From a bacterium (GTDB lineage Bacteria > Myxococcota_A > Bradymonadia > REDH01): DNA of 41,723 bases. The position numbers and the translations under genes were made by a program. Shown here one piece after another: positions 8,269 to 15,936 of the stretch (position 1 is the first letter of the stretch; each line of letters begins with the position of its first letter). The stretch is taken from contig JAUICO010000036.1 of assembly GCA_030427825.1 (NCBI GenBank), forward strand, positions 1 through 41,723. The letters are read 5' to 3'. Under the pieces are notes generated by a model. That model saw nothing but the letters and a program-made list of their open reading frames with translations, was not told the origin of the DNA and ran no database searches.

Positions 8269-8793
8269 ATGCGGCTGATTACAGCTCGATGCGCCGCGTT
8301 GGTTGTTTTTGCGCCGGCCTTTGCCCGCGCGACCATCGTCGCACTCCTCGTCGCCCCGGCTCTCCTCGTCGCCGGCGCATGCAACATCACGGTAGGCACT
8401 CGGCAGGTCGACACCGATGGGCTCCCGGACGCCGCCGCAGACATCGACGAGGACATAGGAGTTGTCTCCGATGCCGGCACCGGCTTCTGCGACCTCTATG
8501 CGCCGGACTGCGCCGCAGGGCAGCGATGTGCTCCCGGCAGCGCCGGAGGGCCTGTCTGCGTCGACGCGGGTCCCAGAGAAGCCGGCCATCGCTGCCTCGA
8601 TGGTCCGGAGTCCGATTGCGCTGCGGGCCTGGTGTGCGTCCAATCCACCGCAGCCGTTGCGTGTTGTCGCGCGCTCTGCGCTGGAGGTCGAATCTGTCTC
8701 GAAGGGCAGGGCACGTGCACCGAAATCGGACGCTCCGGTGCCCAGCTTGTTCGCGCCTGTATTCCAGCAACCGACTCCTGCTCTTCGCTGTAG
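8269..8793 (+). CDS. Cys-rich lipoprotein (174 aa)
   Basis: ATG 8269 opens 34 bases after the preceding lipoprotein stop and gives a long signal peptide (MRLITARCAAL, then an Ala/Leu/Val-rich core) ending with lipobox AGAC, Cys38. The tether contains several Asp and Ala (DAAADIDED). The Cys-rich part has CDLYAPDCAAGQRC, CAAGLVC, a CC pair in VACCRAL and a final CIPATDSC. The frame is open upstream into the 7524 gene, but that part is shadow. The ribosome-binding site is weak, so coupling to the upstream gene is possible. Third member of the local lipoprotein trio; function unknown. Confidence 0.75.
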   Translation: MRLITARCAALVVFAPAFARATIVALLVAPALLVAGACNITVGTRQVDTDGLPDAAADIDEDIGVVSDAGTGFCDLYAPDCAAGQRCAPGSAGGPVCVDAGPREAGHRCLDGPESDCAAGLVCVQSTAAVACCRALCAGGRICLEGQGTCTEIGRSGAQLVRACIPATDSCSSL

Positions 8794-8818
8794 ATCTCGA
8801 TTCTCAGGCGTCCAATCG

Positions 8819-8847
8819 TTGCACCGCCCCGTATCCGATGCTACCCG
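8819..8847 (+). promoter_or_regulatory. candidate promoter for tRNA-Gln
   Basis: TTGCAC (8819-8824), a 17-base spacer and TACCCG (8842-8847), placed about 50 bases before the tRNA. The -10 match is weak. Confidence 0.25.
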
Positions 8848-8896
8848 CAGCGCGCGCGCAGCCCGGGGCCGTTCCTACGGGGATGCGCTGCGTTGA

Positions 8897-8967
8897 TGCG
8901 CTGTCGTCCAATGGCAGGACTGCGGGTTTTGATCCCGTCTATCCAGGTTCGAATCCTGGCGGCGCAA
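8897..8967 (+). tRNA. tRNA-Gln(TTG)
   Basis: A full cloverleaf can be folded. The 7-bp acceptor is TGCGCTG with CGGCGCA (one G-T), followed by discriminator A at 8967. The D stem is GTCC with GGAC, and the anticodon stem GCGGG with CCCGT. The seven-base loop TTTTGAT places anticodon TTG at 8929-8931, reading CAA and probably CAG. The variable loop is CTAT and the T arm is CCAGG, TTCGAAT, CCTGG. CCA is not encoded (ATT follows), so it must be added by the nucleotidyltransferase. The gene is 71 bases and single-copy here, 58 bases before prs. Confidence 0.95.
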
Positions 8968-9025
8968 TTGCTGACCCGCCTCACCAGAAACTCGCGCGAA
9001 GCCGCGAAAAACGGAGCCCGGCCCG

Positions 9026-10027
9026 ATGAGCACTCGTGCGCACGACAGCATCTCCCTGTTCAGCGGCACTGCGAACCCCGGCCTGGCGGCTGAGATCGCG
9101 GACTACCTCTCGTTGCCCCTCGGCGCCATCGACGTGAATCGTTTCGCTGACGGCGAGATTCACGTGATGATCAATGAGAGCGTCCGCGGCAAGGACGTCT
9201 ACGTCGTCCAATCTCTGTGTCGGCCGGTCAACGACACCGTGATGGAGCTCCTTGTGATCGTGGACGCTCTACGTCGAGCGAGCGCCCGTTCGATTACGGC
9301 GGTTCTGCCCTACTACGCCTATGGGCGGCAGGATCGGCAGCCGCGCCCGCGAACCCCGATTACGGCCAAGCTCCTGGCCGACCTGATCACAACCAGCGGC
9401 GTCGAACGCATCCTCGCCATGGACCTGCACGCGAACCAGATCCAGGGCTTCTTCGACGTACCCTTCGATCACCTCTATGCCACGCCGGTGCTCTGCGGAG
9501 CGATGAAGAAGGAGGTCGGGACCGAGCCCGAACGCTGCGTCATCGTGTCCCCCGACACCGGTGGCGTCGAGCGCGCCCGCCAGTACGGAAAGAGAGTTCG
9601 CGCCGGCATCGCGATCATCGACAAGCGCCGACCGCGGCCGAACGTCGCCGAGGTGATGCACGTCATCGGCGACGTCGAAGGGAAAGACGCCTTCATCGTC
9701 GACGATATGATCGACACGGCAGGAACCCTGTGCAGCGCGGCCGCCGCGCTGAAACGCAAGGGAGCGCGTCGCGTCCTTGCCTTCGCAACGCACGGCCTGC
9801 TGAACGGCCCGGCAGCACAGCGAATCATGGACTCGGAGATCTCAGAGGTCTACGTCACGAACACGATCCCGGTCGACCCGATCGCCATAAACTGCCCGAA
9901 GATCAACGTCTTGAGCGTCGGGAAAACCATCGGCGAGACGATTCGTCGCGTCCACGGATACAGCTCGGTGTCATCATTGTGGGCCGAAGAAGAGGCTCGT
10001 GGCGGAGCAAGCGCCGCCGACGGCTGA
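9026..10027 (+). CDS. prs: ribose-phosphate pyrophosphokinase
   Basis: Prs makes PRPP from ribose 5-phosphate and ATP, feeding purine, pyrimidine, histidine, tryptophan and NAD synthesis. The product has 333 aa, close to the usual 310-320 with a short hydrophilic C-terminal extension. Visible are the FSGTANPGLA start, NRFADGEI, the VLPYYAYGRQDR flexible-loop region, the MDLHANQIQGFFD block, VSPDTGGVERAR and the PRPP-binding loop DDMIDTAGT at 226-234. GGAG lies upstream of ATG 9026. It precedes rplY and pth; the order prs-rplY-pth is a common bacterial arrangement, which supports all three calls. Confidence 0.97.
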   Translation: MSTRAHDSISLFSGTANPGLAAEIADYLSLPLGAIDVNRFADGEIHVMINESVRGKDVYVVQSLCRPVNDTVMELLVIVDALRRASARSITAVLPYYAYGRQDRQPRPRTPITAKLLADLITTSGVERILAMDLHANQIQGFFDVPFDHLYATPVLCGAMKKEVGTEPERCVIVSPDTGGVERARQYGKRVRAGIAIIDKRRPRPNVAEVMHVIGDVEGKDAFIVDDMIDTAGTLCSAAAALKRKGARRVLAFATHGLLNGPAAQRIMDSEISEVYVTNTIPVDPIAINCPKINVLSVGKTIGETIRRVHGYSSVSSLWAEEEARGGASAADG

Positions 10028-10117
10028 AAAAGCAGCGCGAGATCTGCGGCTTGCGGTTGACCGCGGCGTTCGCTTCGCATACCCCGCTCCGCCTGCCGTG
10101 ACCCGTGGAGGACTGGC

Positions 10118-10744
10118 ATGGAAATGATGCAGATTGATGGTGATAAGCGTGTTGCGGGATCCAAGGGTTTTGCGCGTCGAGTACGTGCGGCCGGTCAAAT
10201 CCCCGGAATCATCTACGGCAACGGCGTGGAGAACACGCCGATCAGCGTAGACCCCAAGGCACTCGCCGAGATTCTTCGTACCGAGTACGGATTCAACAAC
10301 GTATTCACGGTGAACGTGGGCGGTGCGTCCCACAACTGCATGGTGAAGGACTACCAGTTCGACAGCGTGCGTCGTGAGATTACACACGTCGATCTCTACG
10401 TCGTTCAGCCGGAACAGTTCATCGTCACCTCGGTTCCCGTGAAGGCGATCGGAAACTCCGTCGGCGTCAAGATGGGTGGGCGACTGCAGATCGTGACCCG
10501 CGATGTTCGCGTCCGGTGCGCGGTGAAGGACATCCCCGCGACGGTGGACCACGACGTGACCAAACTCGCGGTATCTGAGTCGGTTTACATCGATGAGATT
10601 ACACCGCCGCAGGGCTGCACCTTCGAGTTCAACCATCGTTTTCCCGTGATTCGCATTGCACGCAAGCGCGGCGCAGTCATCGCTGCTACGGCAGACGCGG
10701 CTGATGGCGCAGGCGCTGAGGCAGCGACACCCGAGGCTGAGTAG
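10118..10744 (+). CDS. rplY: 50S ribosomal protein L25/general stress protein Ctc
   Basis: L25 binds 5S rRNA. At 208 aa this is the long CTC/TL5 form: an N-terminal L25 domain (residues about 1-95, with RRVRAAGQIPGIIYG and the HVDLYVV strand) and a C-terminal beta domain (about 100-190), then an Ala/Glu-rich tail. A GGAGG ribosome-binding site precedes the ATG at 10118. It sits between prs and pth as in many bacteria. Alternative starts at Met3 or Met4 are possible but less well spaced. Confidence 0.95.
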   Translation: MEMMQIDGDKRVAGSKGFARRVRAAGQIPGIIYGNGVENTPISVDPKALAEILRTEYGFNNVFTVNVGGASHNCMVKDYQFDSVRREITHVDLYVVQPEQFIVTSVPVKAIGNSVGVKMGGRLQIVTRDVRVRCAVKDIPATVDHDVTKLAVSESVYIDEITPPQGCTFEFNHRFPVIRIARKRGAVIAATADAADGAGAEAATPEAE

Positions 10745-10760
10745 GCTGTAGCGACCTCGC

Positions 10761-10784
10761 GGGCCGCTACTTCTCGCGGCCCCG
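10761..10784 (+). other. GC-rich hairpin between rplY and pth
   Basis: GGGCCGC and GCGGCCC can pair over an 8-base loop just after rplY. No T-run follows, so it is more likely an RNA-stabilising or weak attenuating hairpin than a full terminator. Confidence 0.3.
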
Positions 10785-10849
10785 CCGTCGCCCATCAGCA
10801 TGACCGGCACTCATCGTAACCCGGTGCCGCCGATGACAAGCGTGCTTCG

Positions 10850-11428
10850 ATGATTCCAGCCGGCAAAGTGCTGATCGCGTGCCTGGGGAATCCGGGCGCG
10901 AAGTACGTGGGCACGAAGCATAATATCGGCTTCGAAATCGCCGCAGAGCTTGCCTCTCGTTGGGGTGTTCGCGCATCCGAGAAAAAGTTCCGCGGACTCT
11001 TCGGCAGCGGCAACATCGGAGACCGCCAGGCTGTCATTCTGCTTCCGCAGACCTACATGAACCTGAGCGGCGAATCCGTTGGAGGCGCATCGCAGTTTTG
11101 GAAAATTCCGCCGGAGCGCGTGGTGGTTGTACACGACGAGCTCAACATCGGCCTTGGCGAGCTTCGCCTCAAGATTGGCGGTGGCCATGGGGGTCACAAC
11201 GGTCTGCGATCGATCGACCAGCACCTCGGCACGCGGGACTACTACCGCGTGCGCGCCGGAATCGGGCGACCGCCTCACGACGATGTCTCCGGCTGGGTTC
11301 TGAGCCCCTTTCGCAAGGCGGATCAGACGGCGGTGGGCTATCTGATTCAGGACAGTGCGGATGCCGTCGAACTCCTTCTGCGCGAGGGGCTCCAGGCAGC
11401 GCAGAACCGCTACCACGCGCCGTCCTGA
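10850..11428 (+). CDS. pth: peptidyl-tRNA hydrolase
   Basis: Pth releases tRNA from peptidyl-tRNAs that drop off ribosomes and is essential in most bacteria. The 192-aa product carries the full catalytic set: Asn14 in GNPG, His24 in TKHNIGF, Asn71 in TYMNLSG, Asp96 in VHDELNIGLG and Asn117 in GGHNGLRSI. The ribosome-binding site before ATG 10850 is weak. A seven-codon frame (ATG at 10832, stop at 10850-10852) ends directly on the pth start and could couple initiation. It follows rplY by 105 bases. Confidence 0.96.
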   Translation: MIPAGKVLIACLGNPGAKYVGTKHNIGFEIAAELASRWGVRASEKKFRGLFGSGNIGDRQAVILLPQTYMNLSGESVGGASQFWKIPPERVVVVHDELNIGLGELRLKIGGGHGGHNGLRSIDQHLGTRDYYRVRAGIGRPPHDDVSGWVLSPFRKADQTAVGYLIQDSADAVELLLREGLQAAQNRYHAPS

Positions 11429-11645
11429 TCGAAGCGATCGTCGGTTGATCCCGCGGCGAAAAAGGGCCGAAAAGTCTGATGACTTGCCTCAGACCCTGTG
11501 TTAGGTCGCCGCACTTCAGAGGCCCCGCGGGGCCGAGAACGCTGATTACAACGGGCTTTTCGCCCGATCTTAAAGGGTCCTTCGGGACACATTCCAAACT
11601 TCGTCGGACACGGTTGTCCGGCGTCGAGCAACGAGGAAGTACGCA
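11429..11645 (+). promoter_or_regulatory. structured leader upstream of hppA with four consecutive hairpins
   Basis: Four short inverted repeats stand in a row. GTCTGA/TCAGAC is at 11474-11479 and 11489-11494. The palindrome GGCCCCGCGGGGCC is at 11521-11534. CGGGC/GCCCG is at 11552-11556 and 11562-11566. GTCC-TTCG-GGAC, a classic UUCG-capped stem, is at 11577-11588. None is followed by a clean T-run. The region could hold the pth terminator, an mRNA-stabilising 5' leader, or a cis-regulatory RNA for hppA. No known riboswitch class was recognised. Confidence 0.45.
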
Positions 11646-13883
11646 GTGGAATCATTGATTTACCTGGTCCCCGGCGCAGGCCTTCTGGCCCTGATTTTCG
11701 CCTTCTTCAAGTCAACCTGGGTCTCCAAGCAGGATCCGGGTGATGCAGAGATGGTACGCATCGCGCGTCTCATCAAAGAAGGCGCAATGGCATTCCTCGC
11801 TGCAGAGTACAAAGTGCTCGCGGTCTTCGTCGTTGGTGTCGCCGTTCTTCTTGGTGTTGCCAACCTTGGCGGTACCGAAGAAGACGCACGTCACCCGATC
11901 ATCGCCCTGTCCTTCGTCGTCGGCGCCGTGGCCTCAGGTCTGGCCGGCTACTTCGGCATGCGCGTCGCTACGACCGCAAACAACCGCACCACGGCGGCGG
12001 CCCGCAAGGGTCTGCCCGCAGCTCTCGACGTTGCATTCGCAGGCGGTACCGTCATGGGAATGAGCGTCGTCGGCCTCGCGCTGATCGGTCTCGGCGGCCT
12101 CTTCATCGTGTACTTCAGCATGTTCGGACACGGCGCCGAAACCACCGGAGCCGACATTGATCGTATTCTCAGCGTGCTCGCCGGCTTCTCCATGGGTGCT
12201 TCGTCTATCGCGCTCTTCGCACGCGTCGGCGGTGGCATCTACACCAAGGCTGCCGACGTCGGCGCCGACCTCGTCGGTAAGGTCGAAGCCGGCCTCCCGG
12301 AAGACGACCCGCGCAACCCGGCCGTTATCGCCGACAACGTTGGCGACAACGTCGGCGACGTCGCCGGTATGGGCGCTGACCTCTTTGAGTCCTACGTTGG
12401 CGCAATCATCGGCGCGATGGTCCTCGGGCTCTCCTTCCGAGTCGCAGATGCCGACGGCGCCGCGATCGTGCAGGGCTTCGATATCATGCGCCCCATCATC
12501 CTTCCGATGCTCCTCGCGGCTGCCGGAATTTTCTGCTCGATCCTCGGTACCTTCGTGGTCCGAACCAAAGAAGGCGGAAACCCCCAGCACGCGCTCGATG
12601 CGGGCGCTTTCGGCGCGGCCGGCGTCATGGCGGCCCTTACCTACGTGATCGCCAGCCTGATCTGGCCCGAGGGTGAAGTCACCATCGGCGCGAAGACTGT
12701 CGGCGTGATTCACGTCTTCGGCGCAACGGTGATCGGCCTCGCGGTCGGCGTCGGCGTCGGACTCATCACCTCCTACTACTGCTCGATGGGCAAGAAGCCC
12801 GTAAACACGATCGTCGAGCAGTCACGCACCGGCTCGGCTACGAACATCATCTCCGGCCTGGCTGTCGGCATGGAGTCGACCGCGGTCCCGATGATTCTCA
12901 TCGCTGTCGGCATCATCGGCGCCAACACCGTCGCCGGCCTCTACGGCGTCGCTATCGCGGCACTCGGCATGCTCTCGACCACCGGCATCCAGCTGGCAGT
13001 TGATGCATACGGCCCCATCGCCGACAACGCAGGCGGCATCGCCGAGATGAGCCACCAGGCTCCGGAAGTTCGTGAGCGTACCGACAAGCTCGACGCCGTC
13101 GGCAACACCACCGCTGCTATCGGCAAGGGATTCGCCATTGCCTCTGCTGCGATGACCGCCCTCGCACTCTTCGCTGCCTTCATGCTTCAGGCTGAAGTCA
13201 CGATGATCAACCTGTCCAACCCGATGGTAATGGCCGGCCTCTTCCTCGGTGGAATGCTGCCCTTCCTCTTCAGCTCCATGGCGATGAACGCGGTCGGCGC
13301 GGCAGCCATGGACATGATCGAAGAGGTTCGTCGTCAGTTCCGCGAGATCCCGGGCCTGCTTGAGGGCAAGGCCGAGCCCGACACCCGCAAGTGTGTCGAC
13401 ATCTCGACCAAGGCTGCACTTCGCCAGATGATGCTCCCGGGCCTGATCGCCGTCGTGACACCCGTCATCATCGGCTTCTTCCTCGGCAAAGAGGCCCTCG
13501 GCGGACTGCTTGCGGGCGTGACCGTCTGTGGTGTTCTGATGGCAATCTTCATGTCGAACGCAGGCGGCGCCTGGGACAACGCCAAGAAGTCCTTTGAGGG
13601 CGGCGGCTACACGATGAAAGATGGTACTCTCGTCGGTAAGGGCACCGAAGCTCACCACGCGGCCGTTGTTGGCGACACCGTTGGCGACCCCTTCAAGGAC
13701 ACCGCCGGACCCAGCCTGAACATCCTCGTGAAGCTCATGAGCGTTATCGCTCTCGTTATCGCGCCGCTGCTCGCTGACCGTGACCCGATCATCGACCTTG
13801 ATGGCGATCAGGCCGAGGTAGAGATCGAAGTTCAGATCGACGCAGAGCAGGCTTCGCTTTACGAGCAGATGCTCAACGACTAA
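11646..13883 (+). CDS. hppA: membrane-bound cation-translocating pyrophosphatase, K+-dependent type
   Basis: This integral inner-membrane enzyme couples PPi hydrolysis to H+ or Na+ export. The product is 745 aa with about 16 hydrophobic helices, the normal family layout. Substrate-site motifs include [22 protein letters not shown] split across residues near 207-228, then [10 protein letters not shown] and [10 protein letters not shown], and the C-terminal [14 protein letters not shown]. In the signature [10 protein letters not shown], Ala490 and Gly493 occupy the positions that are Lys and Thr in K+-independent enzymes, so the enzyme should need K+. Whether it pumps Na+, H+ or both is not decided here. 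The start is GTG 11646 after GAGGAAG. The acidic C-terminal tail is short. It is preceded by a structured leader. Confidence 0.95.
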   Translation: MESLIYLVPGAGLLALIFAFFKSTWVSKQDPGDAEMVRIARLIKEGAMAFLAAEYKVLAVFVVGVAVLLGVANLGGTEEDARHPIIALSFVVGAVASGLAGYFGMRVATTANNRTTAAARKGLPAALDVAFAGGTVMGMSVVGLALIGLGGLFIVYFSMFGHGAETTGADIDRILSVLAGFSMGASSIALFARVGGGIYTKAADVGADLVGKVEAGLPEDDPRNPAVIADNVGDNVGDVAGMGADLFESYVGAIIGAMVLGLSFRVADADGAAIVQGFDIMRPIILPMLLAAAGIFCSILGTFVVRTKEGGNPQHALDAGAFGAAGVMAALTYVIASLIWPEGEVTIGAKTVGVIHVFGATVIGLAVGVGVGLITSYYCSMGKKPVNTIVEQSRTGSATNIISGLAVGMESTAVPMILIAVGIIGANTVAGLYGVAIAALGMLSTTGIQLAVDAYGPIADNAGGIAEMSHQAPEVRERTDKLDAVGNTTAAIGKGFAIASAAMTALALFAAFMLQAEVTMINLSNPMVMAGLFLGGMLPFLFSSMAMNAVGAAAMDMIEEVRRQFREIPGLLEGKAEPDTRKCVDISTKAALRQMMLPGLIAVVTPVIIGFFLGKEALGGLLAGVTVCGVLMAIFMSNAGGAWDNAKKSFEGGGYTMKDGTLVGKGTEAHHAAVVGDTVGDPFKDTAGPSLNILVKLMSVIALVIAPLLADRDPIIDLDGDQAEVEIEVQIDAEQASLYEQMLND

Positions 13884-13900
13884 GCCGCATCCTCCGCAGC

Positions 13901-13919
13901 CTGCCGCATTCGTCGGCAG
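13901..13919 (+). other. hairpin upstream of rpsF
   Basis: CTGCCG and CGGCAG pair over a 7-base loop 57 bases before the rpsF start. No T-run follows. It may be the end of the hppA message or a leader element. In several bacteria S6 with S18 represses its own operon through an RNA hairpin containing CCG, but the match here is only suggestive. Confidence 0.25.
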
Positions 13920-13975
13920 CTGTATCTCGCTCCTTGCTCGCGCACCTGCGGGCATCATTCCAAAAGGAAGCGCAT

Positions 13976-14563
13976 ATGACGACTCTCCGACAATACGAGA
14001 CCACTTACATCCTCGCTCCTGACCTCGACGAAGCCGATCGCAAGAAGGCCATCGAACGAATTAACGAGGTCCTCAGCGGACAGGGTGGCGACGTCGCTCG
14101 ACAGGACGAGTGGGGCAAGCGCAAGCTGGCGTACCCGATCCGAAAGCACGCTCGCGGCTACTACGTGTACACGCGCTACGCGGCGCCCGGCGAGGCCGTC
14201 GCCGAGCTTGAGCGCAACCTGCGACTGATGGAGCCGGTCATCAAGTTCCTCACCATCAAGGTCGACAGCGACCGTGAAGCGGCAGCACAGGCCGCGCTGG
14301 TCAAGCGTTCCGAGAAGGAAGGCTACACAGTAACGGGCCTTCCCGAAGTGGAGCGCTACAGCCAGGATGACGAGGGTTCCGCCCGACGCCCTGCCGCCGA
14401 CAGGGAGGCCGCGTCCGCAACGCCGGCCGCCGCGACAGAAGCTGCACCTGCAAAGGAAGCCGCCGCTAAGCCGGCTGCTGCCGAAGAGGCCGCTCCCGCA
14501 GCCGCCGCAGGCGGTACGATGGTGATGAGCCCGGTTGTTGTCGATAAAGACAGCGACTCCTGA
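13976..14563 (+). CDS. rpsF: 30S ribosomal protein S6 with long Ala-rich tail
   Basis: S6 binds S18 on the small-subunit platform. AAAGGAAG precedes the ATG at 13976, which I prefer over the longer frame beginning at 13934. The ferredoxin-like S6 domain spans residues 1 to about 98 (LRQYETTYIL, WGKRKLAYPI, the YYVYTRYAAPG strand and the RLMEPVIKFLTIKV strand). Residues about 99-195 form an Ala/Glu/Pro/Lys-rich low-complexity extension, roughly doubling the usual length. The next gene is rplI only 44 bases later; the expected rpsR between them is absent. Cotranscription with rplI is likely. Confidence 0.95.
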   Translation: MTTLRQYETTYILAPDLDEADRKKAIERINEVLSGQGGDVARQDEWGKRKLAYPIRKHARGYYVYTRYAAPGEAVAELERNLRLMEPVIKFLTIKVDSDREAAAQAALVKRSEKEGYTVTGLPEVERYSQDDEGSARRPAADREAASATPAAATEAAPAKEAAAKPAAAEEAAPAAAAGGTMVMSPVVVDKDSDS

Positions 14564-14607
14564 GCTACCAATTCCTACTTATTCGATCTCTGGTTAGGAG
14601 CAGCGCA

Positions 14608-15051
14608 ATGCAGGTCATTCTCATCGAAGATGTGCCGCATCTCGGAAGCATGGGCGACGTTGTGAACGTCAAGCCCGGCTACGGTCGCAACTATCTCATC
14701 CCCCGAAACCTGGCGACGCTTGCTACGAAGAGCAGCAAGCGGGAGCTTGAGCACGAGCTCCGTGTTGTCGCCGAGCGGCGCGCGAAGCTGAAAGAAGCTG
14801 CGATGACGACCGGCAACCAGCTTGATGGGCTGTCGATCACGATCGCCCGTCGTGCAGGTGAAGACAACCGCCTGTTCGGCTCCGTCACCAACCGCGACCT
14901 GCAGGCCGCGCTGGCTGACAACGGGTACGAGGTCGAGCGACGACGAATCATGATGAACGAGCCCTTCAAGGCGCTCGGTATCTACCAGATTCCCGTCAAG
15001 CTTCACGCCGACGTGACCGCCAACGTGCTCGTCTGGATCTGCGCCCTCTAA
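14608..15051 (+). CDS. rplI: 50S ribosomal protein L9
   Basis: L9 binds 23S rRNA through its N-terminal domain. The start MQVILIEDVPHLG and the rRNA-binding GYGRNYLIPR motif (about residues 24-33) are diagnostic. A long connecting helix follows, then the C-terminal domain (LFGSVTNRDL and HADVTANVLVWICAL). At 147 aa the length is normal. TAGGAG lies at good spacing before ATG 14608. It is coupled closely to rpsF. Confidence 0.97.
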   Translation: MQVILIEDVPHLGSMGDVVNVKPGYGRNYLIPRNLATLATKSSKRELEHELRVVAERRAKLKEAAMTTGNQLDGLSITIARRAGEDNRLFGSVTNRDLQAALADNGYEVERRRIMMNEPFKALGIYQIPVKLHADVTANVLVWICAL

Positions 15052-15141
15052 GTCGGCGCGGTCCGGTCGGTTACGATTTCGCCGGATGCAGATATTGCCT
15101 CCTACGCCTCACCGGGGCGGTGGATTCCACCGCGCTGGCGA

Positions 15142-15165
15142 GCCCGCACCCTGACGCGTTATACT
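15142..15165 (+). promoter_or_regulatory. candidate promoter -10 upstream of pilin-like gene
   Basis: TATACT (15160-15165) matches the -10 consensus at five of six bases. A poor -35 (TGGCGA, 15136-15141) lies 18 bases upstream. The leader to the GTG at 15188 would be short, about 15 bases. Confidence 0.35.
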
Positions 15166-15187
15166 TGGCGCGAGCTGGGAGCGTGGC

Positions 15188-15700
15188 GTGACGGAACGCA
15201 AGACAAACATCAACTTTACCTTCATTGAGTTCGGCATCGTAGCGCTTGTGCTGGCGGGCCTTGCCCTGCTGGTAGTTCCCAGCCTGATGCGAAAAATCAA
15301 AGAGCGGCGCACGGCCGAGGCCACTGAGAACGTGCGCGAGCTCTTCAACGCGTCCGCTGAGTATTTTGCTGCACAGCTGGCGGATCCGAACGTCGATCGA
15401 AACAGCATCAGCTTTCCGGCGACCACCGACTTCTATCCGGCTGAGATCGGCAAGAAGGCGACCCGCAGCGTCGACTGGCACACCATCGAAGCCTTCACGA
15501 CCCTCGGCTTCTCGATCGACGAGCCGCACTACTACCAATACCGCTACGAGAGCGAAGGCCGCGGCGCCAACGCGCGATTCGTCGTGATCGCACGGGGTGA
15601 TCTGGACGGCGACGGGAAGTACTCGCGCTTCGAGATGGAAGGCTACATCGAAGACTGGGAGGTCCGCGGCGATACAACCGTCGTCGATCAGCTCGAGTAG
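15188..15700 (+). CDS. type IV pilin-like / pseudopilin-like protein
   Basis: The 170-aa product begins with a 9-residue polar leader, then FTFIEFGIVALVLAG, the prepilin pattern with Glu at +5 (Glu14) and a long hydrophobic helix. The residue before the cleavage point is Asn9 rather than the usual Gly, so processing by prepilin peptidase is uncertain. Downstream is a globular part with an Asp-rich stretch GDLDGDGKYSRFEMEG (about residues 137-152), which looks like a metal-binding loop. The start is GTG 15188 with GGGAG upstream. No other pilus or type II secretion gene is near. Alternatives: a minor pilin, or a membrane protein that only resembles one. Confidence 0.7.
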   Translation: MTERKTNINFTFIEFGIVALVLAGLALLVVPSLMRKIKERRTAEATENVRELFNASAEYFAAQLADPNVDRNSISFPATTDFYPAEIGKKATRSVDWHTIEAFTTLGFSIDEPHYYQYRYESEGRGANARFVVIARGDLDGDGKYSRFEMEGYIEDWEVRGDTTVVDQLE

Positions 15701-15936
15701 TGACTTCCTGCACGGTGGTGAGCCTCATGCAGCATGGGAATCACAGGGCGGACCGAGGCCGCGGGGCGCGCCGCATCGACCCCGTGAAGGCGGGATGCTT
15801 CAACACCACCGAGGTCGTTCCACAGCGCATCGTTCACGATAGCCGGACACACAATGGCACGGGACTTGCGCCTGTACTCTGTCTGCAACCGCCGCGGGGG
15901 ACAACAACCCGCCGTGATCGGGGCCGCACGCGATCT
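15701..15936 (+). other. intergenic region
   Basis: No gene, clear promoter or terminator was recognised between the pilin-like gene and the RCC1 lipoprotein. The frame of the downstream gene is open through it, but its translation looks non-coding (Arg/Gly-rich). Confidence 0.4.

Noticed and set aside
8794..8896. Second tRNA before tRNA-Gln
   Set aside because: No cloverleaf could be folded in this stretch.
12822..13958. 378-codon open frame antisense to hppA
   Set aside because: His/Asp/Glu-rich shadow of the conserved pyrophosphatase; no motif and no ribosome-binding site.
15700..15936. N-terminal extension of the RCC1 lipoprotein
   Set aside because: The extended frame is Arg/Gly-rich and would bury the signal peptide; ATG 15937 gives a proper lipoprotein signal.
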